33,740 nt of DNA from UBA2897 sp036733925 (lineage in GTDB: Bacteria; Bacillota; Negativicutes; Selenomonadales; Selenomonadaceae). The position numbers and the translations under genes are program-made. The notes beneath the pieces are model-generated. The model was not told the DNA's origin, made no database searches, and worked only from the letters and a program-made list of their open reading frames with translations. This document shows positions 25,789 to 33,600 of this stretch, piece after piece. Location: contig DAIMZO010000022.1 in NCBI GenBank assembly GCA_036733925.1, positions 1 through 33,740 on the forward strand, given 5' to 3'. The stretch's first letter is position 1. Every line of letters begins with the position of its first letter.

Positions 25789-26217
25789 TCACGCCCCAAG
25801 GTCCACGAGCGCGCCGCGCGTTGCGACGCCGAGACTCGCGGACTGCTTGTACGCGCTCGCGACAGCCGCGAACTTCGCGCTGACCTGCGCGTTCGTCTGC
25901 TGGAATCGGCTCGAGCCGAGCTTCGTCGAGTTGCCGAAATTCGACGCCTCATAGTAGCTCTTGGCCTTCTCCATGAGCTCCGACGTCTTCTGCGACCCAA
26001 TCGAGGCGGTCTCGTCGTTGCCGCGCTGGAACTTGCTCGTCCCGATTTTCGTCTCCGTGCCGAAATTCGAGACGCGCGAGTAGTCCCCGGCCCTCTGCGA
26101 GATCGTAGACGCCTTCTGCACGCCCGTCGTATCCACGTCGCGGTTCAGCTGCTGGAACGATTTCAGCGTCGTATAGGACGAGTACGCCCCAGAGCTGCCA
26201 ACACCTGCAATACCCAT
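25789..26217 (-). CDS. Small protein with three 42-residue repeats, unknown function
   Basis: The 142 residues start at ATG 26217 (reverse) behind GCGAGGGA. There is no signal peptide, no membrane segment, no Cys and no Trp. It is rich in Ser, Thr, Gln, Ala and Gly. Phe-Gln recurs at residues 21, 63 and 105, exactly 42 apart: FQQLNRDV, FQRGNDET, FQQTNAQV. The last two repeats also share SNFG (50-53 and 92-95) and TK-G-S/T (57-61, 99-103). The opening MGIAGVGSSGAYSSY and the amphipathic Ser/Gln character recall self-assembling or flagellar/secreted proteins, but I do not recognise the family. It has its own good promoter, divergent from the polysaccharide operon, so shared regulation is possible. 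The frame ends at the bidirectional terminator. Confidence 0.75.
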   Translation of the reverse strand: MGIAGVGSSGAYSSYTTLKSFQQLNRDVDTTGVQKASTISQRAGDYSRVSNFGTETKIGTSKFQRGNDETASIGSQKTSELMEKAKSYYEASNFGNSTKLGSSRFQQTNAQVSAKFAAVASAYKQSASLGVATRGALVDLGA

Positions 26218-26304
26218 AGCAATCCCTCGCTTTCCACTAGATCCATCTAAAGCTTTCCGTCAGGTATCCGAGTCCCGTCCATGAGTGGGCCTCCCTTTGC
26301 TTCT

Positions 26305-26333
26305 ATTATAAAAGAATGCCGCCGAGAGGACAA
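26305..26333 (-). promoter_or_regulatory. Promoter for the 42-residue-repeat protein
   Basis: Reverse strand: TTGTCC (26333-26328), 17-bp spacer, TATAAT (26310-26305). The start point would be near 26298, giving a leader of about 80 bases. It is divergent from, and about 50 bp away from, the polysaccharide promoter. Confidence 0.7.
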
Positions 26334-26383
26334 GAGATGCCGCCGAATTCCCAGCAAAAATTTACTAGAAAACACAGGCTGCC

Positions 26384-26412
26384 TTGTCACGGGGGGGGGA
26401 ATGATATATAAT
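26384..26412 (+). promoter_or_regulatory. Polysaccharide operon promoter with a poly-G spacer
   Basis: TTGTCA (26384-26389), a spacer of exactly 17 bp (26390-26406), TATAAT (26407-26412). Nine of the spacer bases are consecutive G. The coding start at 26484 leaves a leader of about 65 bases. Gain or loss of G would move the spacer away from or toward the 17-bp optimum, so strength is expected to vary between clones. Confidence 0.75.
26391..26399 (+). repeat. Homopolymeric run of nine G (contingency-locus candidate)
   Basis: Nine consecutive G in an otherwise mixed intergenic region. The run lies wholly inside the -35/-10 spacer of the polysaccharide promoter. Runs of this length are prone to slippage during replication. 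Confidence 0.9.
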
Positions 26413-26483
26413 GAGAAGAGCTATACGATTTATGCAATTCGTTAGGACTCTTTTAGGGAATGTAAAAACAAGGGGGTTTATCG

Positions 26484-27338
26484 ATGAAAAAAAGCCTACT
26501 GGCTCTCACGCTCGCGGCCATGCTGCTCGCGGGCAACACTGTCCTCGCCGCGCCGACGGCCGACCAGGTCGCAGCCGAGGCAGCCGCTGATCCGGGTGCC
26601 TCCGCCGCCTACCGTACGCCGGCAAAGGGTAGCGCGGCAGCAACGCCAGCCACCAAAGCCGCAAAGGCTCGGCCACCGAAGCCGCAGAGCAGCGACCTAC
26701 AGACCCGCTACGTCGAGTCTAGGGACATCTTCCAGACGGCCTCGCTCCGCAACACGTATGTGTCGCCGGACTACCGCCTGTTCCGCGGAGACACCATGAG
26801 TCTGCTCGTCGTCGGCTTCCCTGACGGCATCGGCATCGACAAGATTACCGTCGGCCTTGACGGCTACGTGCAGCTCCCGTACGTCGGCAGCGTCAAGATG
26901 GAGGGCCTGACCCTCGACGAGGCCAAGCAGGTCGTCCTGAACTCCCTGAACCAGTACCTGCGCGTCCCAGACCTCACCCTCATGATTACGAAGTACGGTC
27001 CGCGCAAAGTCTACGTCATGGGCGAGGTCAAAAACCCCGGCATCCAGGACATGAGCATCGACAACATGAACGCCTACGCGGCGCTCGCCTCCGCCGGCGG
27101 CTGGGCCCGCAAAGGCCGCAGCACCCGCATCCAGATCCTGCGCGTCATCGACGGCGTCATGTACTACCGCACCCTCAACATGAAGGCCTACACCATCCGC
27201 CACGACCTCACCCAGAACGTTGCCCTCGAGAACGGCGACATCCTCTACGTGCCGAAGACCAACGGCATCAAATTCGACACCGACGTCATGCCATACATCA
27301 ACGCCTGGATCATGTACAAAGCCCTCGTCGACGACTGA
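26484..27338 (+). CDS. Polysaccharide export protein, Wza/SLBB type
   Basis: This protein belongs to the family of outer-membrane or periplasmic channel proteins for capsule or exopolysaccharide export, consistent with a diderm host. It has 284 residues, with the ATG behind AAGGGGG. The signal peptide covers about residues 1-23 (KKSLLALTLAAMLLAGNTVLAA). An Ala/Pro/Lys-rich spacer follows to about residue 70. The poly-export domain begins at YRLFRGDTMSLLVVGFPD with YVQLPYVGSV, followed by an SLBB-like segment (KVYVMGEVKNPG to ENGDILYVPK). The usual Wza lipoprotein cysteine is absent, so it is not lipid-anchored in the standard way. It is first in the operon, directly behind the poly-G promoter, so switching would affect the whole export pathway. 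Confidence 0.9.
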   Translation: MKKSLLALTLAAMLLAGNTVLAAPTADQVAAEAAADPGASAAYRTPAKGSAAATPATKAAKARPPKPQSSDLQTRYVESRDIFQTASLRNTYVSPDYRLFRGDTMSLLVVGFPDGIGIDKITVGLDGYVQLPYVGSVKMEGLTLDEAKQVVLNSLNQYLRVPDLTLMITKYGPRKVYVMGEVKNPGIQDMSIDNMNAYAALASAGGWARKGRSTRIQILRVIDGVMYYRTLNMKAYTIRHDLTQNVALENGDILYVPKTNGIKFDTDVMPYINAWIMYKALVDD

Positions 27339-27380
27339 CGCAGGACATAGAATCGGGAATAGGATAAGGGGAATTTTTCG

Positions 27381-28799
27381 TTGATACGGATCAAACAGAC
27401 TTGGCAGGCGAGAATCAACCAATACGTGACACCGTTTTTCCTGCTTTTCGCGGATTTTCTCGTCTGTTATGCCGCGGCAATCCTGTCCGCGGATATCGTG
27501 GAACGGGTAGTGGGAGACCCGCTCCTCGTCGGCAGAGCCTGGTACAGCGTCCTGCCATGCGTATTCATCCTGTACATGATACCGATGCGGATGTACCGGG
27601 CAAGGTATGTCCTGCGCGAAGCCACCGTCCGGGTGTTCCGCGCATCCTTCTATACGATCGTGACGGTCATCGTGCTCGACTACCTCATCTCCGGCGAACA
27701 GATCACCATCCCACGCGGGTTCCTGCTCACCTATTGGGCGATGAGCTACGGCTTCGTTTGCCTCGGACGCATCGCCTCACGCGATATCCTCCAGAGATTC
27801 GGGATCTGGAAGAACACGGTCATCATCATCGGCGCCGGCAAGACGGCGGAACGCTTCATCAAGGCATTCTCGAGGAACTACGAGATCGTCGGCTTCATCG
27901 ATGACGATACGAGCCGGCTGCTCCTGCAGCACTATCCGTGCCTCGGCGGCTTTGCCGATATCCGCGGCATCCTGCACCAGCACCCGGTACAGGAAGTCGT
28001 CCTCGCGACGCCGGGCCTCTCGAAGAAGGAGCAGACCACGCTCTTCTACCTCGTGCAGCCCTACGTCCGCAGCGTCTCGGTCATCCCGAACATCTTCGGC
28101 GTGCCAATCGGCAACGTCGAGCTCGAGAGCAGCCTTGACGACCGCCTGCTCGTCATCAAGACGCGCAACAACCTGAACAGTCTCAGCAACCAGCTGCTGA
28201 AGCGCGCGTTCGACCTTGTGCTCGGTTCGGTCATCGCCGTGCTGATCTCGCCCGTCCTGCTCGTGCTGACTGTCCTCATCAAGCTGGATTCGAACGGCCC
28301 TGCCTTTTACAATGCCGCACGCATCGGCAAGGGCGGCAAGACGTTCAAATGTTATAAATTCCGTTCCATGTATCAGGACTCCGACCGCATCCTGCTCGAC
28401 TTCCTCGGCAAGCATCCCGAGGCCGAGGAGGAATGGCGCGAGTTCCAGAAGCTCCGCGGCGACGATCCGCGCGTCACGCATGTCGGCAAATTCATCCGCA
28501 AATACAGCCTCGATGAACTGCCACAGATCTTCAACGTGCTGAAAGGTGAGATGAGCCTCGTCGGCCCGCGCCCCTACCTGCCACGCGAGAAAGAGAAGAT
28601 CGGTCGGTACCTGCCCGTCATCTGCATGACGACCCCCGGCATCACCGGCCTCTGGCAGGTCAGCGGCCGCAGCAACATCAGCTTCCACGGACGCCTGCAC
28701 CTCGACGCCTGGTACGTCCGCAACTGGAGCCTATGGCAGGACATCGTCATCCTATGCCGCACCTTCGGCGTCGTATTCGCCAAGAAAGGTGCCTACTGA
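27381..28799 (+). CDS. Undecaprenyl-phosphate sugar phosphotransferase, WbaP/WcaJ type
   Basis: This is the initiating enzyme that transfers a sugar-1-phosphate (galactose or glucose) to undecaprenyl phosphate at the inner membrane. The start is TTG 27381, supported by AAGGGGA 8 bases upstream; no ATG occurs near the conserved N-terminus. It has 472 residues with four N-terminal membrane segments (about 15-125), a CoA-binding-like middle domain starting at VIIIGAGKTAERF, then a re-entrant membrane helix and the catalytic domain with KCYKFRSMYQDSD, SLDELPQIFNVL and MSLVGPRPYLP. The sugar cannot be told from sequence; the four-helix plus middle-domain layout is the WbaP style. It is 42 bp after the export gene. 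Confidence 0.92.
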   Translation: MIRIKQTWQARINQYVTPFFLLFADFLVCYAAAILSADIVERVVGDPLLVGRAWYSVLPCVFILYMIPMRMYRARYVLREATVRVFRASFYTIVTVIVLDYLISGEQITIPRGFLLTYWAMSYGFVCLGRIASRDILQRFGIWKNTVIIIGAGKTAERFIKAFSRNYEIVGFIDDDTSRLLLQHYPCLGGFADIRGILHQHPVQEVVLATPGLSKKEQTTLFYLVQPYVRSVSVIPNIFGVPIGNVELESSLDDRLLVIKTRNNLNSLSNQLLKRAFDLVLGSVIAVLISPVLLVLTVLIKLDSNGPAFYNAARIGKGGKTFKCYKFRSMYQDSDRILLDFLGKHPEAEEEWREFQKLRGDDPRVTHVGKFIRKYSLDELPQIFNVLKGEMSLVGPRPYLPREKEKIGRYLPVICMTTPGITGLWQVSGRSNISFHGRLHLDAWYVRNWSLWQDIVILCRTFGVVFAKKGAY

Positions 28800-28836
28800 C
28801 AAGCAAAGAATCACCGAATATCGAGAGAGCAAAGAA

Positions 28837-28842
28837 AAGGAG
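28837..28842 (+). promoter_or_regulatory. Ribosome-binding site that fixes a TTG start
   Basis: AAGGAG lies 8 bases before TTG 28851. It overlaps the in-frame GTG at 28842, which therefore cannot be the start served by this site. Confidence 0.6.
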
Positions 28843-28850
28843 TGGACCCT

Positions 28851-30203
28851 TTGGAACCTTTGGAAAAAGAAGAAAGCATCGACCTCGGCAAGCTCGCCCG
28901 CGTCATCGCCGCGCGCAAGAAGACCGTCGGCGGCATCATCCTCGGCTGCACCGTCCTCGCCACCGGCATCGCCTTCGTTCTGCCGAAACAATATGAGTCG
29001 ACCACCCTCGTCCAGACCCGCAGCGCAGACAAGCAGATCGGCCAGGCGGCCGCCGCCATGGCCGCGCTCGGTGTCGGCGGCAACACCGCCAGCCCGACCA
29101 CGAACTACATCGAGCTCATGAAGTCCCGCACCGTCCTCGACCCGATCATCGACGAGCTCTACGCGGACAAAGACCCGAAGAAGCGGCCAGACGCCGCCGG
29201 CTTCGCGAAATCGAGCCTCGACATCAAGAACACGAAGGGCACCAACCTCATCACCGTCACGGCGAAGGCCAAGACCCCGGAGGAGGCACAGCAGATCTCG
29301 CAGGAGGTCGTCGACAACTTCCTGAAGCTCCAGACCGACAAGAACCAGCAGACCCAGAGCCTGCTCGTCCAGTTCCTCAACAGCCGCATCGACGAGGCCA
29401 AGAAAGACTCTGACGAGGCCGCGCAGAAATTCGCCGACTACGCGCGCGACCACAAGCTCTACAGCCCCGACGACCAGCTGAAGCAGGCCATCACCCAGTC
29501 CTCGGCCTACGACAAATCCATCGCCGACCTCGAGAGCCAGCAGAAATCCGCCCAGGCCCAGTACGACGTCGCCACCGACAAGCTTGGCACACAGCAGGCC
29601 GGATCGATTGCCTACAACATCAACGACAACAGCACCGTCCAGAGCATCCGCGGACAGATCGTCGCCAAGGAAGTCGAGCTCACCGGCCTCCGCCAGAAAT
29701 ACACCGACAACCATCCGTCCGTCGTCGCCGCGCAGCAGCAGCTCAGCCAGCTCCAGAGTGACCTCGCCGACGAAGTCCGCTCCGTCGTCGACTCCGGCGC
29801 CGCCAGCCTGAACTCTGCCCAGATGGACCTCGTCAAGAACCAGGCCGTCGCCGAGGCCACCATCAGCGCCGCCAAGGCCAGCGAAGACGCCGTCCGCGCC
29901 AAGAAAGACGAGATCGACGCCGACGTCAGCAAATACCCCGACGAGATGGTCACCTACCTCGCCCTCAAGAGCGACTCCGAGATCAAGCAGACCATCTACA
30001 CCAACCTCGTCCAGCAGTGCGAGAACAATAAACTCCAAGAAGCCATGGAATCCATGGACATCCAGGTCATCGACCCCGCCAACCTGCCAGACGAAGACCG
30101 CCCCAGCGCCCCCCGCAAAAAACTCATCGCCGCCATCGGCTTCGTCCTAGGGGCCATGATCGCCTTCGGCTACAGTATCCTTGTGTATAGACGGATAGCA
30201 TGA
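28851..30203 (+). CDS. Wzz-type chain-length determinant / polysaccharide co-polymerase
   Basis: This inner-membrane protein sets polymer length together with the polymerase. I choose TTG 28851, giving 450 residues; the in-frame GTG 28842 would add three residues but overlaps the AAGGAG. There is one membrane segment near residues 26-45 (GGIILGCTVLATGIAFVLP), a long periplasmic coiled coil rich in Gln, Lys and Ala (about 150-380) and a second membrane segment at the end (AAIGFVLGAMIAFGYSILVY), preceded by the proline-rich DPANLPDEDRPSAPRK typical of the family. No tyrosine-kinase domain follows, unlike Wzc, and no kinase is in the window. GC-rich codon use matches the core genome. Confidence 0.88.
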   Translation: MEPLEKEESIDLGKLARVIAARKKTVGGIILGCTVLATGIAFVLPKQYESTTLVQTRSADKQIGQAAAAMAALGVGGNTASPTTNYIELMKSRTVLDPIIDELYADKDPKKRPDAAGFAKSSLDIKNTKGTNLITVTAKAKTPEEAQQISQEVVDNFLKLQTDKNQQTQSLLVQFLNSRIDEAKKDSDEAAQKFADYARDHKLYSPDDQLKQAITQSSAYDKSIADLESQQKSAQAQYDVATDKLGTQQAGSIAYNINDNSTVQSIRGQIVAKEVELTGLRQKYTDNHPSVVAAQQQLSQLQSDLADEVRSVVDSGAASLNSAQMDLVKNQAVAEATISAAKASEDAVRAKKDEIDADVSKYPDEMVTYLALKSDSEIKQTIYTNLVQQCENNKLQEAMESMDIQVIDPANLPDEDRPSAPRKKLIAAIGFVLGAMIAFGYSILVYRRIA

Positions 30204-30231
30204 GCGAAGCTTTCGGTGAGAGGAAATCATC

Positions 30232-31311
30232 ATGATAAAAGTCCTTCATGTTGGCGAATATGCGCAGGGCGGCGTCGCAACCTATATCCAGACGCTCCTG
30301 CATCATCCAAATCAGGCGGAAATCGTAGATTATGTCATCTGTGCAAAGAAAAACTCCGCAAAAAAATGGGGGATACCAGAGGAGCATGTATTTTACTACG
30401 ACTACACGCGAACCCTCCTGCAGATACCGAAAGCCATGCTGGCAGTCCGCAACATCGTCCGTAAAGTAAGACCAGATGTCATTTATTGTCACAGCACGTG
30501 GGCCGGGTTCTTTGTCCGCCTGCCGCTGCTCATCTGCAAGAAGCCCTGCCGCATCATCTACAATGCGCACGGCTGGGCGTTCCTGCGTGATACAGCTGAG
30601 TGGAAGCGAAAAATCTATGCATGGATTGAACACCTGTTGCTCCTCCGCACCGACAAAGTCATCAACGTATCGAAGTACGAATACCGCGCTGCGGTAAGCT
30701 ATGGCCTCCCAGCAGAGAAACAGGTCGTCATCTATAGCGGCATATCCCCCGAGCGCCAGCCCATCGACCCGAATGTCAAACTGCCCGCCGGGAGAATCAA
30801 TCTGCTCTTTGTGGGCAGATTTGACCCCCAAAAAGGGCTCGATATCCTGCTCAAAGCCATGGCCGAGTGCAAGCGCAAAGACCTCCATCTGACCGTCATC
30901 GGCGACAACGTCATCGGCGGCACCCACATCGAAAAGAAAGACACCGAAAACGTCACCTTCCTTGGCTGGATCCCCCACGACAAACTCGGCAGCTACTACA
31001 ACGCCTGCGACGCCGTCATCATGCCAAGCCGTTGGGAAGCCTTTGGTTTGACGGCGGTGGAGGCCATGAAATATGGAAAGGCTGTCATTGCTAGTAATAA
31101 AGGCGCTCTTCCAGAGTTAGTCCAAAGTGGGAAAATTGGATATATCGTTGATTTGAACAAGAGAGAGGTTCTCAGATTATTGGGAAGACTGGATAGGGAA
31201 ACGTTGATTACAATGGGAAATAATGCAGAGAAGCGGTTTGTCGAGTTTTATGAATCAGATGATATGATTCATAAAACAGTTGACGTATATGAAAACGATT
31301 CGTGCGAATAA
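30232..31311 (+). CDS. GT4-family glycosyltransferase with a composition break
   Basis: The 359 residues start at an ATG behind GAGAGGAAA. It is a GT-B retaining glycosyltransferase that adds a sugar to the lipid-linked repeat unit on the cytosolic face. Evidence: glycine-rich GEYAQGGVATY at the N-terminus, VGRFDPQKGLDILLKA opening the C-terminal domain, and the nucleotide-sugar motif E-x7-E in EAFGLTAVE (codons 31036-31062). Base composition falls abruptly at that motif: by hand count 37 of 60 bases are G+C at 30961-31020, 26 of 60 at 31081-31140 and 21 of 60 at 31261-31320. The gene therefore looks like a fusion of a native 5' part and an imported 3' part, with the frame kept. Donor and acceptor sugars are unknown. 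Confidence 0.88.
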   Translation: MIKVLHVGEYAQGGVATYIQTLLHHPNQAEIVDYVICAKKNSAKKWGIPEEHVFYYDYTRTLLQIPKAMLAVRNIVRKVRPDVIYCHSTWAGFFVRLPLLICKKPCRIIYNAHGWAFLRDTAEWKRKIYAWIEHLLLLRTDKVINVSKYEYRAAVSYGLPAEKQVVIYSGISPERQPIDPNVKLPAGRINLLFVGRFDPQKGLDILLKAMAECKRKDLHLTVIGDNVIGGTHIEKKDTENVTFLGWIPHDKLGSYYNACDAVIMPSRWEAFGLTAVEAMKYGKAVIASNKGALPELVQSGKIGYIVDLNKREVLRLLGRLDRETLITMGNNAEKRFVEFYESDDMIHKTVDVYENDSCE

Positions 31312-31328
31312 GAGGGAGATTTAAGCAG

Positions 31329-32465
31329 GTGCGTATTCTTCATATTGGATTGGATAAAACACTTGGCGGTATTGAGCGTTTCTTAATCAATGTCTATAAT
31401 AATTCGTCGCACGATATAAGAATGGATTTTGTGACGACGGCCGGTAGTTTTCATTATGACTTGAAAAAGATGATTTATCGGGATCATGACTATCATGTTA
31501 TCCATATCACATCACCGGCTCATATTTTTCGTTATATTAGAGACCTTTACCAATGTATGCGTTTGGGTCGGTACGATGTTATCCATATTCATAAAAATAG
31601 CCTAGCAAATCCAATCCCGATTCTCGTAGCGCGTTTATGTTCGGATTCTCCAGTTATCCTGCATTCTCATAATACCAAGCCTAGCACTGGACAGAAACTG
31701 GCCATGATTTTGCACTATATTAACAAGCTCCTGTTATCGAGGTTATCCGTCAAAAAAATTGCATGTTCAAAAATAGCGGGGCAATGGTTGTTTTTGGGAA
31801 GCAACTTTTCTGTTTTGCATAATGCGATTGATGTAGATCGGTTTGCGTATAACGAAGAGGTAAGACAGTGCATGCGGAAGGAACTGGGCTTAGAGAATTG
31901 TTTTGTAATAGGATCTGTTGCGCGCATATCCGATCAAAAGAATCAGTTGTTCATGCTCGACGTCTTGAAGGATATCTTACCCATAAAACCAGAAACTGTA
32001 CTGGTACTTGTTGGTGGCCCTTTAAGCACAAAAGAAGGGGAAGCATATGATCGGGAGGTGAAACATAAGGTGAACGCATTGGGATTGACAAAATCCGTGC
32101 GTTTTCTTGGTGTTCGAGAGGATTCGAATCGAATTTATCAGGCATTGGATGTTTTCTTTTTGCCGTCAAAATATGAAGGCCTATGCATTTCAGCAATAGA
32201 GGCACAAGCTTCTGGTCTTCCTTGTGTTGTTTCAAATGTCTTGCCTGATGAAACAAAAGTATCATCAGACTACAAAGCACTTTCTCTATCTGATTCCATA
32301 TCTGCTTGGGCGGATTGTATCCTTTCTTATCAGAATCATGAGCGTAGGGATAAGCGGGAAATATTGAAACAAGCCGGGTACGATATGCAGAGTTCCATTC
32401 TTGATTTAGAGCACATCTATAGGGAATTATCCGATAGGAAGGAGGCTGAGGAAAATGCCGTTTGA
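31329..32465 (+). CDS. GT4-family glycosyltransferase (EpsF-like)
   Basis: The start is GTG 31329 (378 residues): AGGGAGA at 31312-31318 sits 10 bases upstream, and the conserved strand RILHIGLDKTLGGIERF begins there. The in-frame ATG at 31302 overlaps the preceding gene and lacks a site. Features are the N-terminal GGIERF glycine loop, DVIHIHKN, HSHNTKPS, VLHNAIDVDRF at the domain hinge and the E-x7-E motif in YEGLCISAIE. This is the pattern of exopolysaccharide enzymes such as EpsF. Codon use is AT-rich throughout, unlike the genes before 31,040, which points to a transferred cassette. It overlaps the next gene by 11 bases. Confidence 0.9.
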   Translation: MRILHIGLDKTLGGIERFLINVYNNSSHDIRMDFVTTAGSFHYDLKKMIYRDHDYHVIHITSPAHIFRYIRDLYQCMRLGRYDVIHIHKNSLANPIPILVARLCSDSPVILHSHNTKPSTGQKLAMILHYINKLLLSRLSVKKIACSKIAGQWLFLGSNFSVLHNAIDVDRFAYNEEVRQCMRKELGLENCFVIGSVARISDQKNQLFMLDVLKDILPIKPETVLVLVGGPLSTKEGEAYDREVKHKVNALGLTKSVRFLGVREDSNRIYQALDVFFLPSKYEGLCISAIEAQASGLPCVVSNVLPDETKVSSDYKALSLSDSISAWADCILSYQNHERRDKREILKQAGYDMQSSILDLEHIYRELSDRKEAEENAV

Positions 32466-33548
32466 GGCAGAAGCAGCATACATATTCACGATTCTATTGA
32501 TTGTGGCTGGCATTTTGGTCAGAAGGTTCTGGCCGCTCTATATTCTGCAGGTCCTATGGATGATTCTCCTGCTTGGCGGCAACACGTTTTCGCAGGATTA
32601 TGCGATTAATGAGGCATTGTATACTGCAGCGTCAACGGATACTGCAGATTTTTCTCTTTTGGGTTTTGCCTATCAGGCTACAGCACAGTTTGCTTCACAG
32701 AACGGATGGGATTTTGTTGAGTATAATATGGCCATCGCGATACCTTCTGTTCTGCTTATAGCATATATCATATATAAACATGCATGGAATTACAATCTGG
32801 CATTTTCCTTAGTGTATTTTTACCCTTTTGCCGAAATGGTTATACAGAAGCGATTCCTTCCTGCAATGGCGCTTAGTCTCGTTGCATTGCAATATTTGAA
32901 TAGTTCCTCCTGGAAAAGCCAATTGAAATTCTTTTTCTTTTGGATTCTTGCAGTAGGTTTTCACAGTGCTGTCATTTTCTACATCGTTTTTTGGGGACTG
33001 GATTTATTCACAAGGCATGGATTGACAACAAAAAAAGAGTATTTGCTTATCGCAGCTTGGTTGGCTCTCTGTTTCGTATCGAGCTTTATACCAGTCGTGG
33101 CTGGTATGATTTTCCCTTCAGATAAGATTGAATTATATTTTGAAACCTATGCAGAAAAGTCAAATACTTTTCATTTTCTTTTCTGGGCAGTCCTCCATAT
33201 ATCTGTGGTTGTACTGGTATGGAAAGTCTACCAACGTTTGCCTAAAACACGGTTTTCTAGGCTAGTATGTCGATTGAATTTATATTCGTTATTTATTATT
33301 CCATTATATCAATNNNNNNNNNNGTGTTTATGCGGTATTTTCGCGATGTGCTTATTTTCGACTATATGTTTTTAGGAGATTTTTTTCCTACGCATCTCGT
33401 TATGCGAAAGACATCGTTATATGCCGGAGGTGGCATCGTATTGATTGGCTTCGCTTTTTGTATGATTTGGTATTATCTTGGAATCGGAAACATGACATTC
33501 GAGCGGATGATAGCACCTATTTTTGAATCGAATCGTTATATTCTTTAA
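32455..33548 (+). CDS. EpsG-family polysaccharide polymerase, split by an assembly gap
   Basis: This multi-pass membrane protein probably polymerises repeat units (Wzy role). The start is ATG 32455 behind AAGGAGG, overlapping the previous stop. Several hydrophobic segments, NTFSQDYAINEALY early on, and FYPFAEMVIQKRFLPAMAL with a mid-protein HSAVIFY fit the EpsG family. At 33314-33323 ten N interrupt the sequence. Beyond them, the frame that continues as a membrane protein (MRYFRDVLIFDYMFLGD, then a hydrophobic segment, stop at 33548) is offset from the upstream frame. The true missing length must therefore be 2 modulo 3 for one continuous gene. I treat this as one gene with an assembly artefact, not a biological frameshift. 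Confidence 0.78.
33314..33323. other. Assembly gap (10 N)
   Basis: Ten undetermined bases lie inside the polymerase gene. The number is probably a placeholder, since it breaks the reading frame that both sides otherwise support. Confidence 0.98.
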
Positions 33549-33600
33549 GTGATGAAGATATTCAATTTGTACATGATAATAGATAGAAGGGAATGAGCTT

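Noticed and set aside
33267..33548. Separate small gene starting at ATG 33267
   Set aside because: It has no ribosome site and crosses the N gap; its downstream part is better read as the C-terminus of the EpsG-like polymerase.
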